A program made the position numbers and the translations under genes. From Hirundichthys speculiger (taxonomy: Eukaryota; Chordata; Actinopteri; Beloniformes; Exocoetidae), in contig JAGFBZ010002557.1 of assembly GCA_018398805.1 (NCBI GenBank), forward strand, positions 387,501-451,500: DNA of 64,000 bases, given 5' to 3'. The notes under the pieces are model-generated. The model had not been told where the DNA came from, did not search any database, and saw only the letters and a list, made by a program, of their open reading frames with translations. Positions 23,772 through 35,560 of the stretch are shown here, piece after piece. Numbering within the stretch: the first letter of the stretch is position 1; every line of letters starts with the position of its first letter.

Positions 23772-26444
23772 ACTCCAGGTAAAATTACTCTCTTTCTACA
23801 TCTGGAAAATAAATTCTTCCTTCCTCTTCCCCCTCATGACGAGTCCCTGAGCAGGTATTTATGCTGATTAGTGAGCAGTGGGAGCATGCTGCCAGCCTGC
23901 AGATTGATTTCCATTCATGATTATTCAAGTTCTCACAGTCAAATCCAAGTTTTACAAGGCATTCATGAATCCAGAGTAGGTTTTTTCAGTGAGGAGGTGA
24001 TTTATGTGCAAATCTATTCACAAATGTACGAAGATTCCATCAATGAGTTAACATATGCCAACATATGTTTGTATGTTTGTTAACAGGCTTAAAGAGAAAG
24101 GTTATGAATTTATCTGCATTAAGTTTTAATCAGAGTTAGGACATGACCATTCCATTATCGAATACAAGCTTCTTGAAACTATGAGATAGTTAACCTAGCC
24201 TTGATATACTGTCATCCAAACTAAAGTAATACACTTTAAATTTTAGCTAATATACAATGACAATGACATGTTCTTATGATTGATGGGCACTATACTGACA
24301 AATCCCTGGCATCACACAGATCTCATTCATTTTCTACAGAAAGCCAGGAGGTTCAACATCTATGCAAAGCACCTGGGGACAGCAGGGCGTCCCAGCAGTG
24401 TGTCAAAAAAGTTGAGCTTGGCTAAACTTTATGCAAATGAAAGTGTCCAACTTGAGGACATTATAAATTATCTGAGGGCTTATCCGAGTAGTTGTATTGA
24501 AATGGAGTATGAAAAACAAAACAAAACCAGTGGAGGAGAAGCTCCTGGTGGCTGGAAAAGGTTCACATGTCTTAATGATGCCTTGCTGCCTGCCTCTCAG
24601 GACTGCAAGCAGAGGAGTGAGGGTTGGAGGAAAGTGGCAGAGGTACTTTATTTTGGTAGGGTACATTACATTACAACAAAAGAGCAAAGTTCAAATAAAT
24701 GTGATATGGCTGCTATCTGAATTTTTTGCAGTAGATGCCTCCAGCACATGCTTCTACACAGTAAATTAGAGGAAGCTATGCATCTGCACGCTAAATCACC
24801 TCACTCTTTTAGCAGTATTTAATGATAATATGCAGGAAAATTGTTGACATTGTTCTGGAGTACACAGTCCGGGCCTATAGGGTTGTATAAAAGCAATGGA
24901 TGGTTACCACTGGTTACTGAACTCTGGTTCTGAAACATTACATTCAGCATCACCATTTCAGTCTTTTTTTATCATGAAGTTGAACAAAAAAGTGGAGATG
25001 AAAAAGTGATACTTGAAGCCTGATAAGACATAAATATGCATTTGTGAGGTGTAATATCATATAGACAGAATGATTTTTACTACTCGCACACAGATCAAAA
25101 GGAGTGAACTGAGCTAATGAAAGTATAATGAGAAATATCTATTGATTCAGTATTTGATCAAAGGAGTAGAGGTTTTAGGATGGGAGTCCTTTGAAGACAT
25201 TGCGCTTACGGGACCACCACCTAGTACCATACGATCACGAGCGATTGCACTTTAAAGCACTTCCACATTAGGTTTTGACAGTGAGAGACTGCACCCATCA
25301 TATCTGTACTAGACAGTCAATGGTCTGGACTTATTAATATACAAGTCTGCTTTCCAAATATGTTTTACATTGTGTATCATGTTTTTTTTTTTTTTTTTTT
25401 TTTATCATTAGTAAATTAGTAACCCCCTCCCCACCGAAACACACACACACAGATTTTTTTCTCCCTCATGTTTATGGCAAATCACTAGTATGTCCCTTCC
25501 CGGAAGGTTTTGTTTATGATAGTCTGCCAGTTGGATGAGGTTCAAGCTCAAATGATGATGTTTGTTGACTGTGCAAACAACCAGAAATACTTCCAGAAGG
25601 CAGTATCAGTTTGCACAGTGACATAATGACTTGGTTACACGGCATCCTTTGTGATAGGTAGCTAACGGTGGCAGGAATATTTAACCTTCACTCAGCCTTT
25701 CAGTAATAGGTCAGATTATTCAGGTTGTAAAGAGACCATAAACAGTTTTGTGTTTGCTTGTTCATGAGTATAAATCCCAGAGATGCAAAAAAGAAAGTAA
25801 AGTCATTCTCTGTTGATTTAATATTTTTCAAACAGGGAAATGTAGTTTGTTCCATTTGAACCTGGAAATCAGAGTTTCCAGATTCCATGTTGGAAGTTTC
25901 AACTAGAACACCCCTAAAGTCGTTATTCTAATTCGGTGAGTCTGCATAACTTCAGCTACTGATTTTGATTTTACCAGAGATTGTTGGAATGGTATTATGC
26001 TAAAATTTCCAGTGTGCAAACAACCAACCAGTCTAGTTTGGATAATGTATCCCATAATGTACTGGACCATTACAGTGAATCCTTTCAGAGGCCATGTGGC
26101 CGTGTGGCTGGGTTCCAGTGATGGTGTGGCATAATCACATCACTTTCAGGGTTGTATATGCCTTAAATGGTATCCAGTCTCAAAAACAACATATTTTATT
26201 ATGCACTTGCAGCTTCTCAACACATGCCGTCACATCTGCTGGACTTGATAGACTGAGGGCATGGGGAGGCACCCTCATGAACACAATTTTCTGTTTATGA
26301 AAACTGTTCTGTTTTTTTTTTCTCCCAATGGTAGTTTCCCACTGATGTACTATTTATTAGAGCATGTTTGTGCACTTACTGTTTTCCTTATGTGTTCTCG
26401 GTTGTCTTGTGAATGGGTTTTGAAAGTGATTAAATGCTATATTT

Positions 26445-26816
26445 GTCACAAGAAATGTGATTGGTTGGCTTGGTAGATTCGTTCTTCTTTGTCTTCATAT
26501 TTCCTGCTAATACTACTTCGTCATCTTCAAGTCAGGTAGAACGATACTTTGCTGCAATGTCTGTAAAAATGACAGATTCTTCATATTTATCAATGCAAAC
26601 CTGCATAAGATATGCTTTATTTGCTCCATTGCTAAGTTTGACTTATATAAAAGGAAGTGGAAAAAAAAGGAAGCTCAGTGCTGCAAGCTACAGCGCTGCA
26701 GAAAACCAGCACTTTCCTCTAGTGGTCGGTGGTGTATAAAGTAAAGAAGGTACAAGTATAAATGCCAAAGATGGTGGGCCCCTGTACCGCCTGTGTGTAT
26801 ATGTGCAGAAGTATAA
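26445..26816. mobile_element. PIF/Harbinger-like MITE, copy 1
   Basis: The right end GCAGAAGTATAAATCAGG is typical of fish Harbinger-type MITEs. Bases 26,520-26,732 align by eye with 40,272-40,480 (shared landmarks: TTTGCTGCAATGTCTGTAAA / ATTGCTGCAAAGTCAGTAAA, AAGCTCAGTGCTGCAAGCTA / AAGCTCAACACTGGAAGCTA, GGTGGTGTA). The left terminal repeat was not resolved. There is no transposase. Confidence 0.55.
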
Positions 26817-28271
26817 ATCAGGATAAAATGGCTACGTGCGCTCAGCTAGTAATGCCTGCAGAAGCCAGAAGGGGGAGCATCTCTTTAGTGTTGTTTTTAC
26901 TAAAACCTTTCCGTTTCCAGGTATGAAATACTCTCTGATCTTAAATCTTGTGCATGTGCGTCAAACCTTCTTTTGCTTGCATTCTGCTAAAATACAAACT
27001 GTGTACTTAAAATCTGGGAAATGATCACACCCAAAGTGTTCAAGTTTAGCAGCAAGCTAAACCACATTTCTGCAGTGGCTGTCCGAGTGACACGCGGTCA
27101 GTAAAAATACATTTTACATTCGTGGTTCTAAAGAGACTCACGTAGCTTATAGTTATTCATTAGAACGTGATCACGTCTTAATAAGTGTGTGGTTAGGATT
27201 GTTTATGTCAGTTTCTAATCTAAAAAGTAATTTGTGAATTTAAAATACAACATTGTTGCAAATGAACATTTTTTTGCCCAATTTCTTTGAAGACTGAGTG
27301 TGTTTTTTTTTTTACTATATTTATTTATTTTTCTAACTGAGGAAGAATTGATTGATGGCTGCCAGAGAGGAACCATTTTTTTTGTTTTTTTTTTCCTTTT
27401 ACTAAAACTTACCCAGGGTGTAACATTTTCACACAGCCAACTGCATTTAAAATGATTGGTTTGCAGATCAGTGGTATGCAATACCTTGTTGCATTACCCC
27501 CCCCACCACCACCACCACCACCCATGGCACACCCGACAACCCAGAGACCACAGAGCCCCACCACATAAATTAGATTTAATCACCGTCCAGAAACAGTAAT
27601 AACACTGTATTACACCATCCGCTGTTCTAATTATCGAGTTATCACACATTTAAATGCACGAAGTACCAACAAAAACAGAAACTGTTATGTGTGTTTAAGA
27701 GAACTGTAATATTCACAGATGGTATTTTGGGAGTGGAAGACAATCATGATGAAACCCTTTCATATACAAAGATGAAGTAGTGTATGTTTATTCTGTAATA
27801 GACGAGAAGGAAACTTAAGTGACTGAGGTTGCTGATCTTCTTGGGAAAGCCGTTAAGGGACTCATGCTGTACTGTGCTTGCGCTGGCAGAGTTGGGGGTT
27901 GGAGGAGCCAAGTTAGAGTGCTGTATTTGCAGTGAGTCATGGAAAATTGCAGCTTTTTATGCCTTTAAGCTTGATGGAAAAAAGTGTTCAAAATGTATAC
28001 AATTCAAGATATCCCACGATGACAAAACATAAACTTAAGTCGTGGTGCCAGATACATAAATGATGAGGACACAAAAAGTCATGCAAGCCCTTTTTCTCCA
28101 AGCAAACCCATATTTATTAAAAAAAAAAAAAGAAAAGAAAAAAGAATAATATGCGGTGAGAATGTATGCCCTTCACATATTTGTGAGAGTAGGCATACAA
28201 ATGTTCTTGGAGCACTAGTGGAAATACAAAGAAATGCAGCAGAATTTTTAGGAAAAGCAGTTTCCCTAGAA
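26817..28271. other. intergenic DNA, no gene seen
   Basis: A+T-rich sequence with T runs (27,302; 27,376), a C-run/(ACC)n tract at 27,496-27,523 and an A-rich stretch at 28,119-28,143. No coding sequence is supported. Confidence 0.6.
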
Positions 28272-28656
28272 CAGTGATTCCCAAAGTGTGGGCCGCAGCC
28301 CCCTGGTGGGCCGTCATGGGACTGCAGGTGGGTCATAAGAGGTCATTAAAATTAAACAAATGTGTTTTAAATCCTCGATCTTTTTAAAATATGTTTCTAA
28401 TTACTTTAAAATATTCATGACATGATTAAAAAACATTAAGAAGTAATAAAACAAACCAGTTAAGCGTTATTCTACTGTCATCTTAACTTAATATGACAAG
28501 TGTCACCTTATTTATTGACCCCTCACATTGATATCGGATCATAGTTCCTTGTCCTGTATGTTGATCACAGTTGTGATGAAAAGGTTTCGGTGGGCTGCGG
28601 AGATATTTTTTACATTTCAAATTGGGCCTTGGTATTCTGAAGTTTGGGAATGGCTG
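28272..28656. mobile_element. hAT-type MITE, 385 bp, perfect 8-bp target duplication
   Basis: CCCTAGAA is repeated exactly at 28,264-28,271 and 28,657-28,664. The left end CAGTGATTCCCAAAGTGTGG and the reverse complement of the right end CAGCCATTCCCAAACTTC form imperfect terminal repeats of the hAT/Charlie type (CAGTGGTTCCCAAAC). The body is A+T-rich and non-coding. Confidence 0.88.
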
Positions 28657-28664
28657 CCCTAGAA

Positions 28665-29698
28665 ATATATCTCAATGATTTTTGACTTGAGTGATAGCAT
28701 TTCTATTCACTTTCAGACATGGAAGTGGAAATCAGGCCTGTACATTTTCATGAAATTTCACGATTGAGTTTCAAATGGGCAGGCTTGAGACACGCTAACC
28801 TTAGCTAAGTGACCTATTCTAGCTTGGCTCACCGTCATTCTGGTCAAATTTGTTAATTCATCCTCATTTCTGATGTTGCCACTGCAACAACATTAAAAAT
28901 GAGCAGTGGGAGAAGTCAGAGTGTGATCCTTGATGATGACAACGGTCACAGCTGACTCCTGACTCCTTCAACCGAGCCACAGTGGAGGACCTCCACTGTT
29001 CGTTTGGGTGGTGACATCAGAAATGATGCAGCCCTGCAGTCCCTGTGGCTTTGTCACTTCAGGGTCTTGCCAGACATCCAGACAAAGTGAGTCAGTCCGA
29101 AAGAGCAGCATACCTTGACAGTGGCTTGGCTTGAGGAGCCCGGACCCAGCTGTGATGAAGCCCCGGGGAGACTGCAAGGTTGGAACATTTAGCTGACTCA
29201 TGGTTAGCACAGGCTGCCAGCTGCTTAGCTAAGTGTCACCAGTGGAGTTGAGCCATATAAGTTTGTCCCCCCTCAGGTTACAGTAGCTTCCCTTTCCTCG
29301 GTCACGCCCCTCATTAGCCTTTAAGTGGCAAGTCATGATTAGCCTATAAAACAAAATCACCTTTTTATGGGAGGGCTCACCTCACATTTTTATGCTGGTT
29401 GCCGAAGCAACATAACAACGCAGGTAAATGCCGGTGTAACTCTATTAAAAGGAGATTTATGCTTTTACAAATAGACCATCACTGATACATCTGTGTGGAA
29501 ACTACATGAACGGGACTGTCAGCTCTTGTTCATTGCGTAGCATGTGTTAACTCTGATATCTGAAGTATGTATGTGTGGAATAATCTTCGTGCAGGCTTGT
29601 GGGGACAGACGGCATCGTCGTGCTGTGATGAGTCTGGGAACACAGCGGCATCATAAGATGTATACTAGATGGGTAATTTATGATAATTAAGTAATTTA
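28665..29698. other. intergenic DNA, no gene seen
   Basis: No coding sequence or known repeat is recognised. Short frames on the minus strand near 28,968-29,210 have no recognisable domain. Confidence 0.55.
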
Positions 29699-29815
29699 GG
29701 GATGCACGACCGTGACCCTACATAGGACTAAATGGATATGGATATTGGATGGATGGGATGCATGATGATATCAGCATCTGCTGAAAAAGACAAAAAAAAA
29801 AAAGAAACGTCTGCA
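29699..29815. mobile_element. GGGATGCAC-type element split by a 44-bp SINE/L2 tail
   Basis: GGGATGCA occurs at 29,699-29,706 and again at 29,755-29,762. Between them lies CGTGACCCTACATAGGACTA continuing to GGATGGAT, which is the extreme 3' tail of the SINE family at 44.5 kb. The flanks joined across the insert read like a common fish MITE beginning GGGATGCACCGATATC. The small repeat therefore looks like an extremely 5'-truncated insertion with its target duplication. Confidence 0.55.
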
Positions 29816-30286
29816 TCGGCCAAAAAACACAGAAGCTGCTCTAGTTTTCTTATTTTGTAGTGAGAATGTGTTTGCATTAGTCTCATCACCATGAAGATAA
29901 GAGCATCAAAATTTAATGTTGATTTAATGTTGTCAGTATTAAGTAATCCATCAGAAGCATATCTGGATTACATCAGCATATCAGATGTCAGTAAATCACC
30001 AATAACATCTAGTTAATTTCCCATTGTGTATTTGTCATGTGTGACTGGTTATGAACTATTTTTTGTCTTTAGGAAGAGTTGCCACTGGTGCGTTGCGTAT
30101 TCTGAGTTTATCGTAATTTTTTTCTCGTTTCTGTGTTGGGTTCAGCCTCACAGTATTAAAGCTTGGGTGGAGCCGGCTGCCCCAGTTGGTTATCACTACT
30201 GTGATATTCTAATATTTAGATCTCTGGTTCTCTGGCTGGCTTTAACTCTTCATTTGACATCATTTTCTACCTTCAAACGAACAGCC

Positions 30287-30503
30287 ATGGTGTACTACTG
30301 CAATGCTGTGGAGTGTAAATCATAACAAAGAAGCTACACATCTATCCCTTCATGGCTGATGTGATGTGAGTAAAGTGGCTGAGAAATCTTTCTACGCCGG
30401 AAAGATAGAAGGGAAGAAGGTGATGAACCCCACAAGAAAGTCCAGGCTATGTTCCCGTCATTTTGACAAGGAAAAGATCAGGACTGATGACAGTGATGTT
30501 TGA
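30287..30503 (+). pseudogene. decayed THAP-domain fragment, copy 1
   Basis: THAP domains are C2CH zinc-binding DNA-binding modules found in THAP proteins and P-element-type transposases. Here MVYYCNAVECKS gives the first two cysteines. In another frame VKWLRNLSTPER holds the conserved tryptophan region. In a third frame RKSRLCSRHFDKEKIR supplies the last Cys-x2-His and following Phe. At least two frameshifts and several stops separate these pieces, so it cannot encode a working domain. A second copy is at 41,330-41,492 on the minus strand. Host pseudogene or transposon remnant cannot be told apart from sequence alone; two copies favour a mobile family. Confidence 0.75.
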
Positions 30504-33009
30504 TCACTCCTGCACTTATGATTCAGGAATAGATGAGTACTTAACATTAACAGCACAAAAAAAAGTAATTCTCTTTAAAACAAGAATAACTATGCACCAT
30601 TAGGTTTGAGCCCTACTTTAACTCTGAGGTAGATTATAACTCTGTCACATAAACGAAAAAAAAAACAGTTAAAGTGATATGCAACAGTTGCAAGAGACAA
30701 CTGAGTCCAAAGTTACTCTGGGTGGTTTTAACCAATATTGGGGTTGGAAGACTGCAGGAGCTAGATGATTCTTCTTAAAAATAATCAAATACTGCATCAA
30801 ATGAAACTGATATTTTAACATGAAAAAAAAAAAAAAAAAAAGAATGTTAAAAACAACCTTTGGGAAATTTGTAAAGATATGGAAACACTAAATACATTAA
30901 ACTGATTTGAAGTCTGTTTGCCTGTGGAAGGCATGTTCAGATATTTCTGACTTTTAATTTTTTTGGTATTTGGTATGAACTTCAATGTCTTTCTACATGA
31001 TTGGCAGCTTGATTGTTATTTCATACTCTATCGCCTTCCTTGATCGCCATCTGCAACAGAAGAGGTTTATTAATACTGTAATATGATGTGACGGGCAAAC
31101 AACTTGAGCAGTCCATATGGCTCCCGCTAAAACACAGGTCCTTTCCTCTGCAATCTTTTAATTTCAGTTACTTAGCTCAAGTATAATTTCCTGTGTATGC
31201 CCTGAAACATCTAAGGTCCTTGTGTTACACAGACTTGAGAAGTGCATTGTAAATATAAGAAAAGTTGTATAAGGGTCTCTTGCGAAACAAATGGATGAAA
31301 AATATTGCTTATGCCTCATGGGACTAAAGAAAAGAGACTCTGGGAGGATTAACTGGGGACTCCACTCCAGCCAAGTTTCTGTGTTTGTATCAGTTTTGAA
31401 AGCAGGGTCAGTGAATGTACTCTCAGTGATGAAAGAGTGCATTAATAGTAGAATAACTCATTTTATTACCTAGTCTATGTTTGTCAAAAAATGTGGGCTT
31501 AATTTTATTTGGACCAGTTAGTGAGAGTGATATCTTGCTCTAAACTACAGTTAAAATGGATGTTAAGAGAAGCGAGTTTACGAGTGGACTCGATTGTCAT
31601 TCTGTGACTCGCGGGTCTTCTGAAACTCAAATTTCTTGCTTTCACATAAAAAAAAAAAAGCATATGATAATTACCAAACAGGTTTTAAAAAGTGTATAAA
31701 TTATTAAGTACAAAGGAGGTAAAAAAAAAGGTCCCACACACCGATGTCACCAGTGGCCGACTCTCTGAACGCTCAGATGTTTGCGAGCTCGCACTTCCCA
31801 GCATTTGCTCTGCAGCTGGAAGACCAGGGGAGAGGAGCATTGTTTTCTTATGTTAACACAGTCCATCCAGCGGAGGTAAAAATAGTTCCTCGCTCTATTC
31901 TCTCAGAGCACAGCCACTGCTGGCTCAGCCAAAAACAATATTTGGGTATGGCAGCAGATGTCCCCACACAGGCCCAGCAGAGCGGGACTGTGAAGGGAAC
32001 TCTTGGCATTGCCCGATTCTGTCAGGAGAGGGGGGGGGGGGGGGTATATGAGCTGGAAACAATGTCGTTTATGAGGACATTTGAGAGAGTGCATGAGTGG
32101 CTGTTTGTATCTCCAGTCTCGGCTCTCAACGGGAGTCTCAGATTTATAGATGATGAAGAACCTGCCTCTTTAAATGAGGCGGTTCATTCAGTTCACTGCC
32201 AACTTTGGGCTGTTTGCATCTGCACTCCAGGAGCTTTCTTGATTTTGGAACTGAAAAGAAGAAATTACAATACAAAAAAAAAAAAAAGGGACCTTAAGTT
32301 TGATATAGTGCGTTATCTGCACTGAAACACCGAAGCAGAAAATTACAGGAAATGAGCACAAATGCTTTCATGCACAGGCCATCTGATCAGCGTTTCACAG
32401 GGAGCAACGTCTTGTGCTGATTTTGTGCTGCTCATTTATCTGTCATTTTAAAAGTGGTGATTCAATTGCGAAGTCAGGGTTCATGGAAAATCCACGGGGA
32501 GCCAAGCCAGACTTGCCAACCTTGAAGTTCAGATAAGTAAATCACTTTCAGACATATGGGAAGCGTCAAGCATTGAACACAGCTCTGCCCCTCATGTGAT
32601 CGTCTTTAATAGCACACACACACACACACACACACAGACAGACAGAGAGAGAGAGAGAGAGAAAACCTAACTCAATCTCCTTGAAGATACAGAAGACACT
32701 GAATTCTTCTTCATTTAATATTCATCTACATAGTGTCTGAGAGGGAACAGTGAGCAGTCTGACATTTCTTTTATTTAATAAATCCAGTCTTTTACTGCTG
32801 ATGTGTTGCAGATAAAGTCCCGAGAGACACAAGCCTAAAACTGCACTGAGACAATCCTGAATGATAATCAGACCCAATCTGACAAAAACTCCAGAGTATC
32901 GAAATTAAGAGTCATTTGTTAAATATGCAGTATGTAATCCTACGTCATGTTCTTCCAAGTGATGAATCGCTTTTCAGACACACACACACACACATATATA
33001 ATTTTACAC
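30504..33009. other. intergenic DNA, including a long but unsupported frame
   Basis: A 193-codon frame runs 31,744-32,325 on the plus strand but crosses a 13-base G run and an A run, has no recognisable domain, and no splice or promoter context supports it. The surrounding 31.74-32.4 kb is more G+C-balanced than its neighbours. A runs occur at 30,823-30,841 and 32,273-32,287. Confidence 0.5.
32612..32661. repeat. compound (CA)n-(GA)n microsatellite
   Basis: Twelve CA units pass into a short GACA stretch and then about nine GA units. A smaller (CA)n is at about 32,978-32,993. Confidence 0.95.
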
Positions 33010-33285
33010 TTAAGCTTGGTTTATGCTTCAGTGTCAAAACTACACCGTGGCCTGACACTCACCTCTCCAAAAAAAAAAAATGTTACTGCACATCAACCAC
33101 CACAGCCACCTTTATTGCACGTGTACAACGCAACTGCTACAACACTGCAGAAAAGAACCCACACTGACGCCTAGAGTTTGGTGGTGTAATTACAGAATGA
33201 TAATACAACAAAAACAAAGAAAAAACATAAGCCAAACAAATGGCAACAACAAAATAGGTCCTATACATAGACTAAGTGCATAATT
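33010..33285. mobile_element. PIF/Harbinger-like MITE, copy 2
   Basis: The left end TTAAGCTTGGTTTATGCTTC equals the reverse complement of the right end of the 40.2 kb copy at 18 of 20 positions and begins with TTA, the Harbinger target trinucleotide. Internal landmarks CCTGACACTCACCTCTCC and GTTTGGTGGTGTAATTACA also occur in that copy (40,223-40,240; 40,464-40,482). The right end is eroded and there is no coding sequence. Confidence 0.6.
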
Positions 33286-34507
33286 TCTAATTTGAACTAA
33301 AAATAAATAAATAAATAAATAAAAAATAAATAAAATATATATATTAAATCACACTTAAAAGTTGAGCTGTGTCCAAATCCAGGAGTACAGGTATTGATGG
33401 AACAGAAGTAAAATTATTGTCATTACATATTATTTACAAATTACATGTCAGGTCTAATTCTCGAAATGAGAGCAGAACGGATTTGTGTGTAAACTGTGAG
33501 CAGAATGAAATTTATGCATGTTTTGACATTCATGAAAATGTTAGTAGTTCCATACTCTTCATTGCTCCAAACAAATCTACTTCTGCCCATGTGTAGCGCT
33601 TGTGAAAATGAGAAGCATTAATGTTTATATGGACTGTTAATCTTTTAAACCACGTGTTTCAAACATGGTAATACATTTGAAGTAGCACATTTAAGTTTAT
33701 TGATTTTGCTTATTTAGGCTTCAGATTGTGTTTCTTGAAGTGGCGATGGGTTGATTAACTGGACTTGATCTGCTAATAGACACTGCTGCAGCGGCTTGAG
33801 ACATTATCGAGGGCACCAAAAGGTGTCATGGTGGATTCTTGATAAAGGTCTCTCAGACAATAGAAAGGTTGCAGAGCAACCGCCGTCACTTCATTTCTTG
33901 AATACTTTGTTGGACAGAAGAAAACGCATTAAATATCTGCATTAAATCCTGGCCCACAGGGAACAGAGGAGTCGTGGTCCACTTTGCTTTGATGGAGTCA
34001 CCACTGGAGTTGCAGTGAGGTCCTGCTGCAGTTCACTATTCCTCAGGCAGCTGCTGTTGGTTCTCCTGGGTTGTCCCTCTCTGTCCCAGTCTCTCTCCAG
34101 TATGACTTCACACCACTTCTGGTCTAGTGAACATCACTAGACCAGAGCACTACTATACAAAGGTTCATCCCGGGGATCTAGTTGCAGTGTTGGTTACTGG
34201 GGATGGTTTTCTGTGGGCATACCCGGGTCCCTCCAGTCCACCGGTGCTTGAATGTCTGGCCCCACCAGGGTATCCGTCAACTGGATCCCCATGACCCCCA
34301 CAGCTGGGGGGTGGGGAGCAAACTGCAGCCTGTTTACCTGGTAGTCAGTGATCCAGAACACAGTGGACACGTCAGCACCCATCAGCCAAAGCTTCTAATC
34401 CAGCAATAGAGGCAGGATGGTGTTGGATGGACTGGGAAAAATCAAAGAATGTTGTTCTCACAGTACCACCACCACCCAAATGTGAGTGAGGGAGCTGCAG
34501 CAGAGAT
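33286..34507. other. intergenic DNA, no gene seen
   Basis: It opens with an (AAAT)n tract. The rest carries no recognised repeat or coding sequence; overlapping short frames on both strands near 34.18-34.41 kb lack any domain. Confidence 0.55.
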
Positions 34508-34628
34508 CAGTGGTCCCCAACCGTTTTTGCACTACGGACTGATTTAAAGTCAGACAAAATTGTTAGACTGATCTGTAAAATGCGTAGCAGATATATACAC
34601 ACACAACAAAATAAAATGATACAACCGG

Positions 34629-34671
<43 letters not shown>

Positions 34672-34930
34672 TATTTTCTATATAGTATAATAAATGTAAA
34701 CCCATTGTGCATTCACGTTCAACTTCATTAGAAGCATCTTCATAACACCGTGCCAACAACAGAACATCGGTAATATCCTCTCTGGGCAAAGAAACTTGCC
34801 AAAGACTTTTATTTCGTAACTCATTTTGCCAGCTTGGTGGTTTAAATTTAGCGAGATATCATGTGACCGAGACAGGGTCTTGTCATGCGTTGAGTGTAAG
34901 TCAGACGGATGTAATGTAGAGAATCTGGTC

Positions 34931-34975
<45 letters not shown>

Positions 34976-35088
34976 AATTTAGATTGGGATAATAAATCAA
35001 ATGATAATAATGGAAGTTATTTTTTCTGTGCAGCCCGATACCAAATGACCCATGAACCGGTACTGGGCCAGGAGGTTGGGGATCACTG
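34508..35088. mobile_element. hAT/Charlie-type element, 581 bp, with two long internal poly(A) tracts
   Basis: CAGTGGTCCCCAACC at the left is the reverse complement of GGTTGGGGATCACTG at the right with one mismatch. The subterminal right sequence (CGATACCAAATGACCCATGA, then ACCGGTACTGGGCC) is typical of the same hAT group. Flanking octamers GCAGAGAT and AGATAGAT agree at only five positions, so the duplication is old or uncertain. Inside are A runs of 38 (34,632-34,669) and 39 (34,935-34,973) in the same orientation. Confidence 0.8.
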
Positions 35089-35328
35089 AGATAGATGAAA
35101 GCATCATCAACGCCCAGGTGAGGCTGATAAGCAAATTGCAGAGGTCCCAGAGAGGATCTCACCTTCTAGTTCAGGTGGGCCAAAACCACTCTCTCTGGCA
35201 CCCTAATTCACTACTTTGTGTTCCCTATGGGAGCAACCAAGTAGAAAGTTTATCAGCATTTATCCAGAGCAGAACTTGCCAGCTGAATAAGAGTCATCAA
35301 TTACCAGAGACACTAGGGTCCTCGAGGG

Positions 35329-35390
35329 TCACAGAAACATCCAAGACATGCAGGGCAGCAGCCTTTGAGGACTGAAGATGGGGAACACTG
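35329..35390. mobile_element. right-end fragment of the 16.15-kb hAT MITE family
   Basis: AAACATCCAAGACATGCAGG followed by TTTGAGGACTGAAGATGGGG aligns with 16,321-16,376 (AAACGCCTAGGACATGTGGG ... CGAGGACTGAAGTTGAAGAC). The left half was not found intact. Confidence 0.5.
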
Positions 35391-35402
35391 CTGAATAGGC
35401 TT

Positions 35403-35560
35403 GGAAAAGGGACCATCTTTAGATTGCTAAAAGCTGCAATACTTTGAGAAAGTACATTCGAGAGGGAATATTGCATCTCCACGGCATCATTGTGACTGCA
35501 CAGCTGGAATGGAGGCAGAATGAAGTGGGGACCTTCCTCTTTGTACCACAACTGCACAAA
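35403..35560. repeat. unnamed dispersed repeat, copy A
   Basis: The segment TCTTTAGATTGCTAAAAGCT...AATACTTTG and later GAGGGAATATTGC and CCTCTTTGTAC match 62,722-62,880 in the same order and strand at roughly 70-77% over the best blocks. No terminal repeats or coding sequence are seen. Confidence 0.5.

Larger units (their letters stand above)
22375..26444. other. intergenic DNA with simple repeats, no gene seen
   Basis: No coding sequence is supported; the 146-codon frame at 24,280-24,720 shows no recognisable domain and no flanking gene context. The stretch includes an (AATA)n tract, a 22-base T run at 25,382-25,403 and a possible LINE tail, each listed separately. Confidence 0.55.

Noticed and set aside
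24280..24720. 146-codon plus-strand frame
   Set aside because: No recognisable domain, and no exon signals or neighbouring gene; expected occasionally by chance in 64 kb.
31744..32325. 193-codon plus-strand frame as a protein gene
   Set aside because: No domain, no splice or promoter support, and it crosses a 13-base G run and an A run. Kept only as a low-interest composition note.
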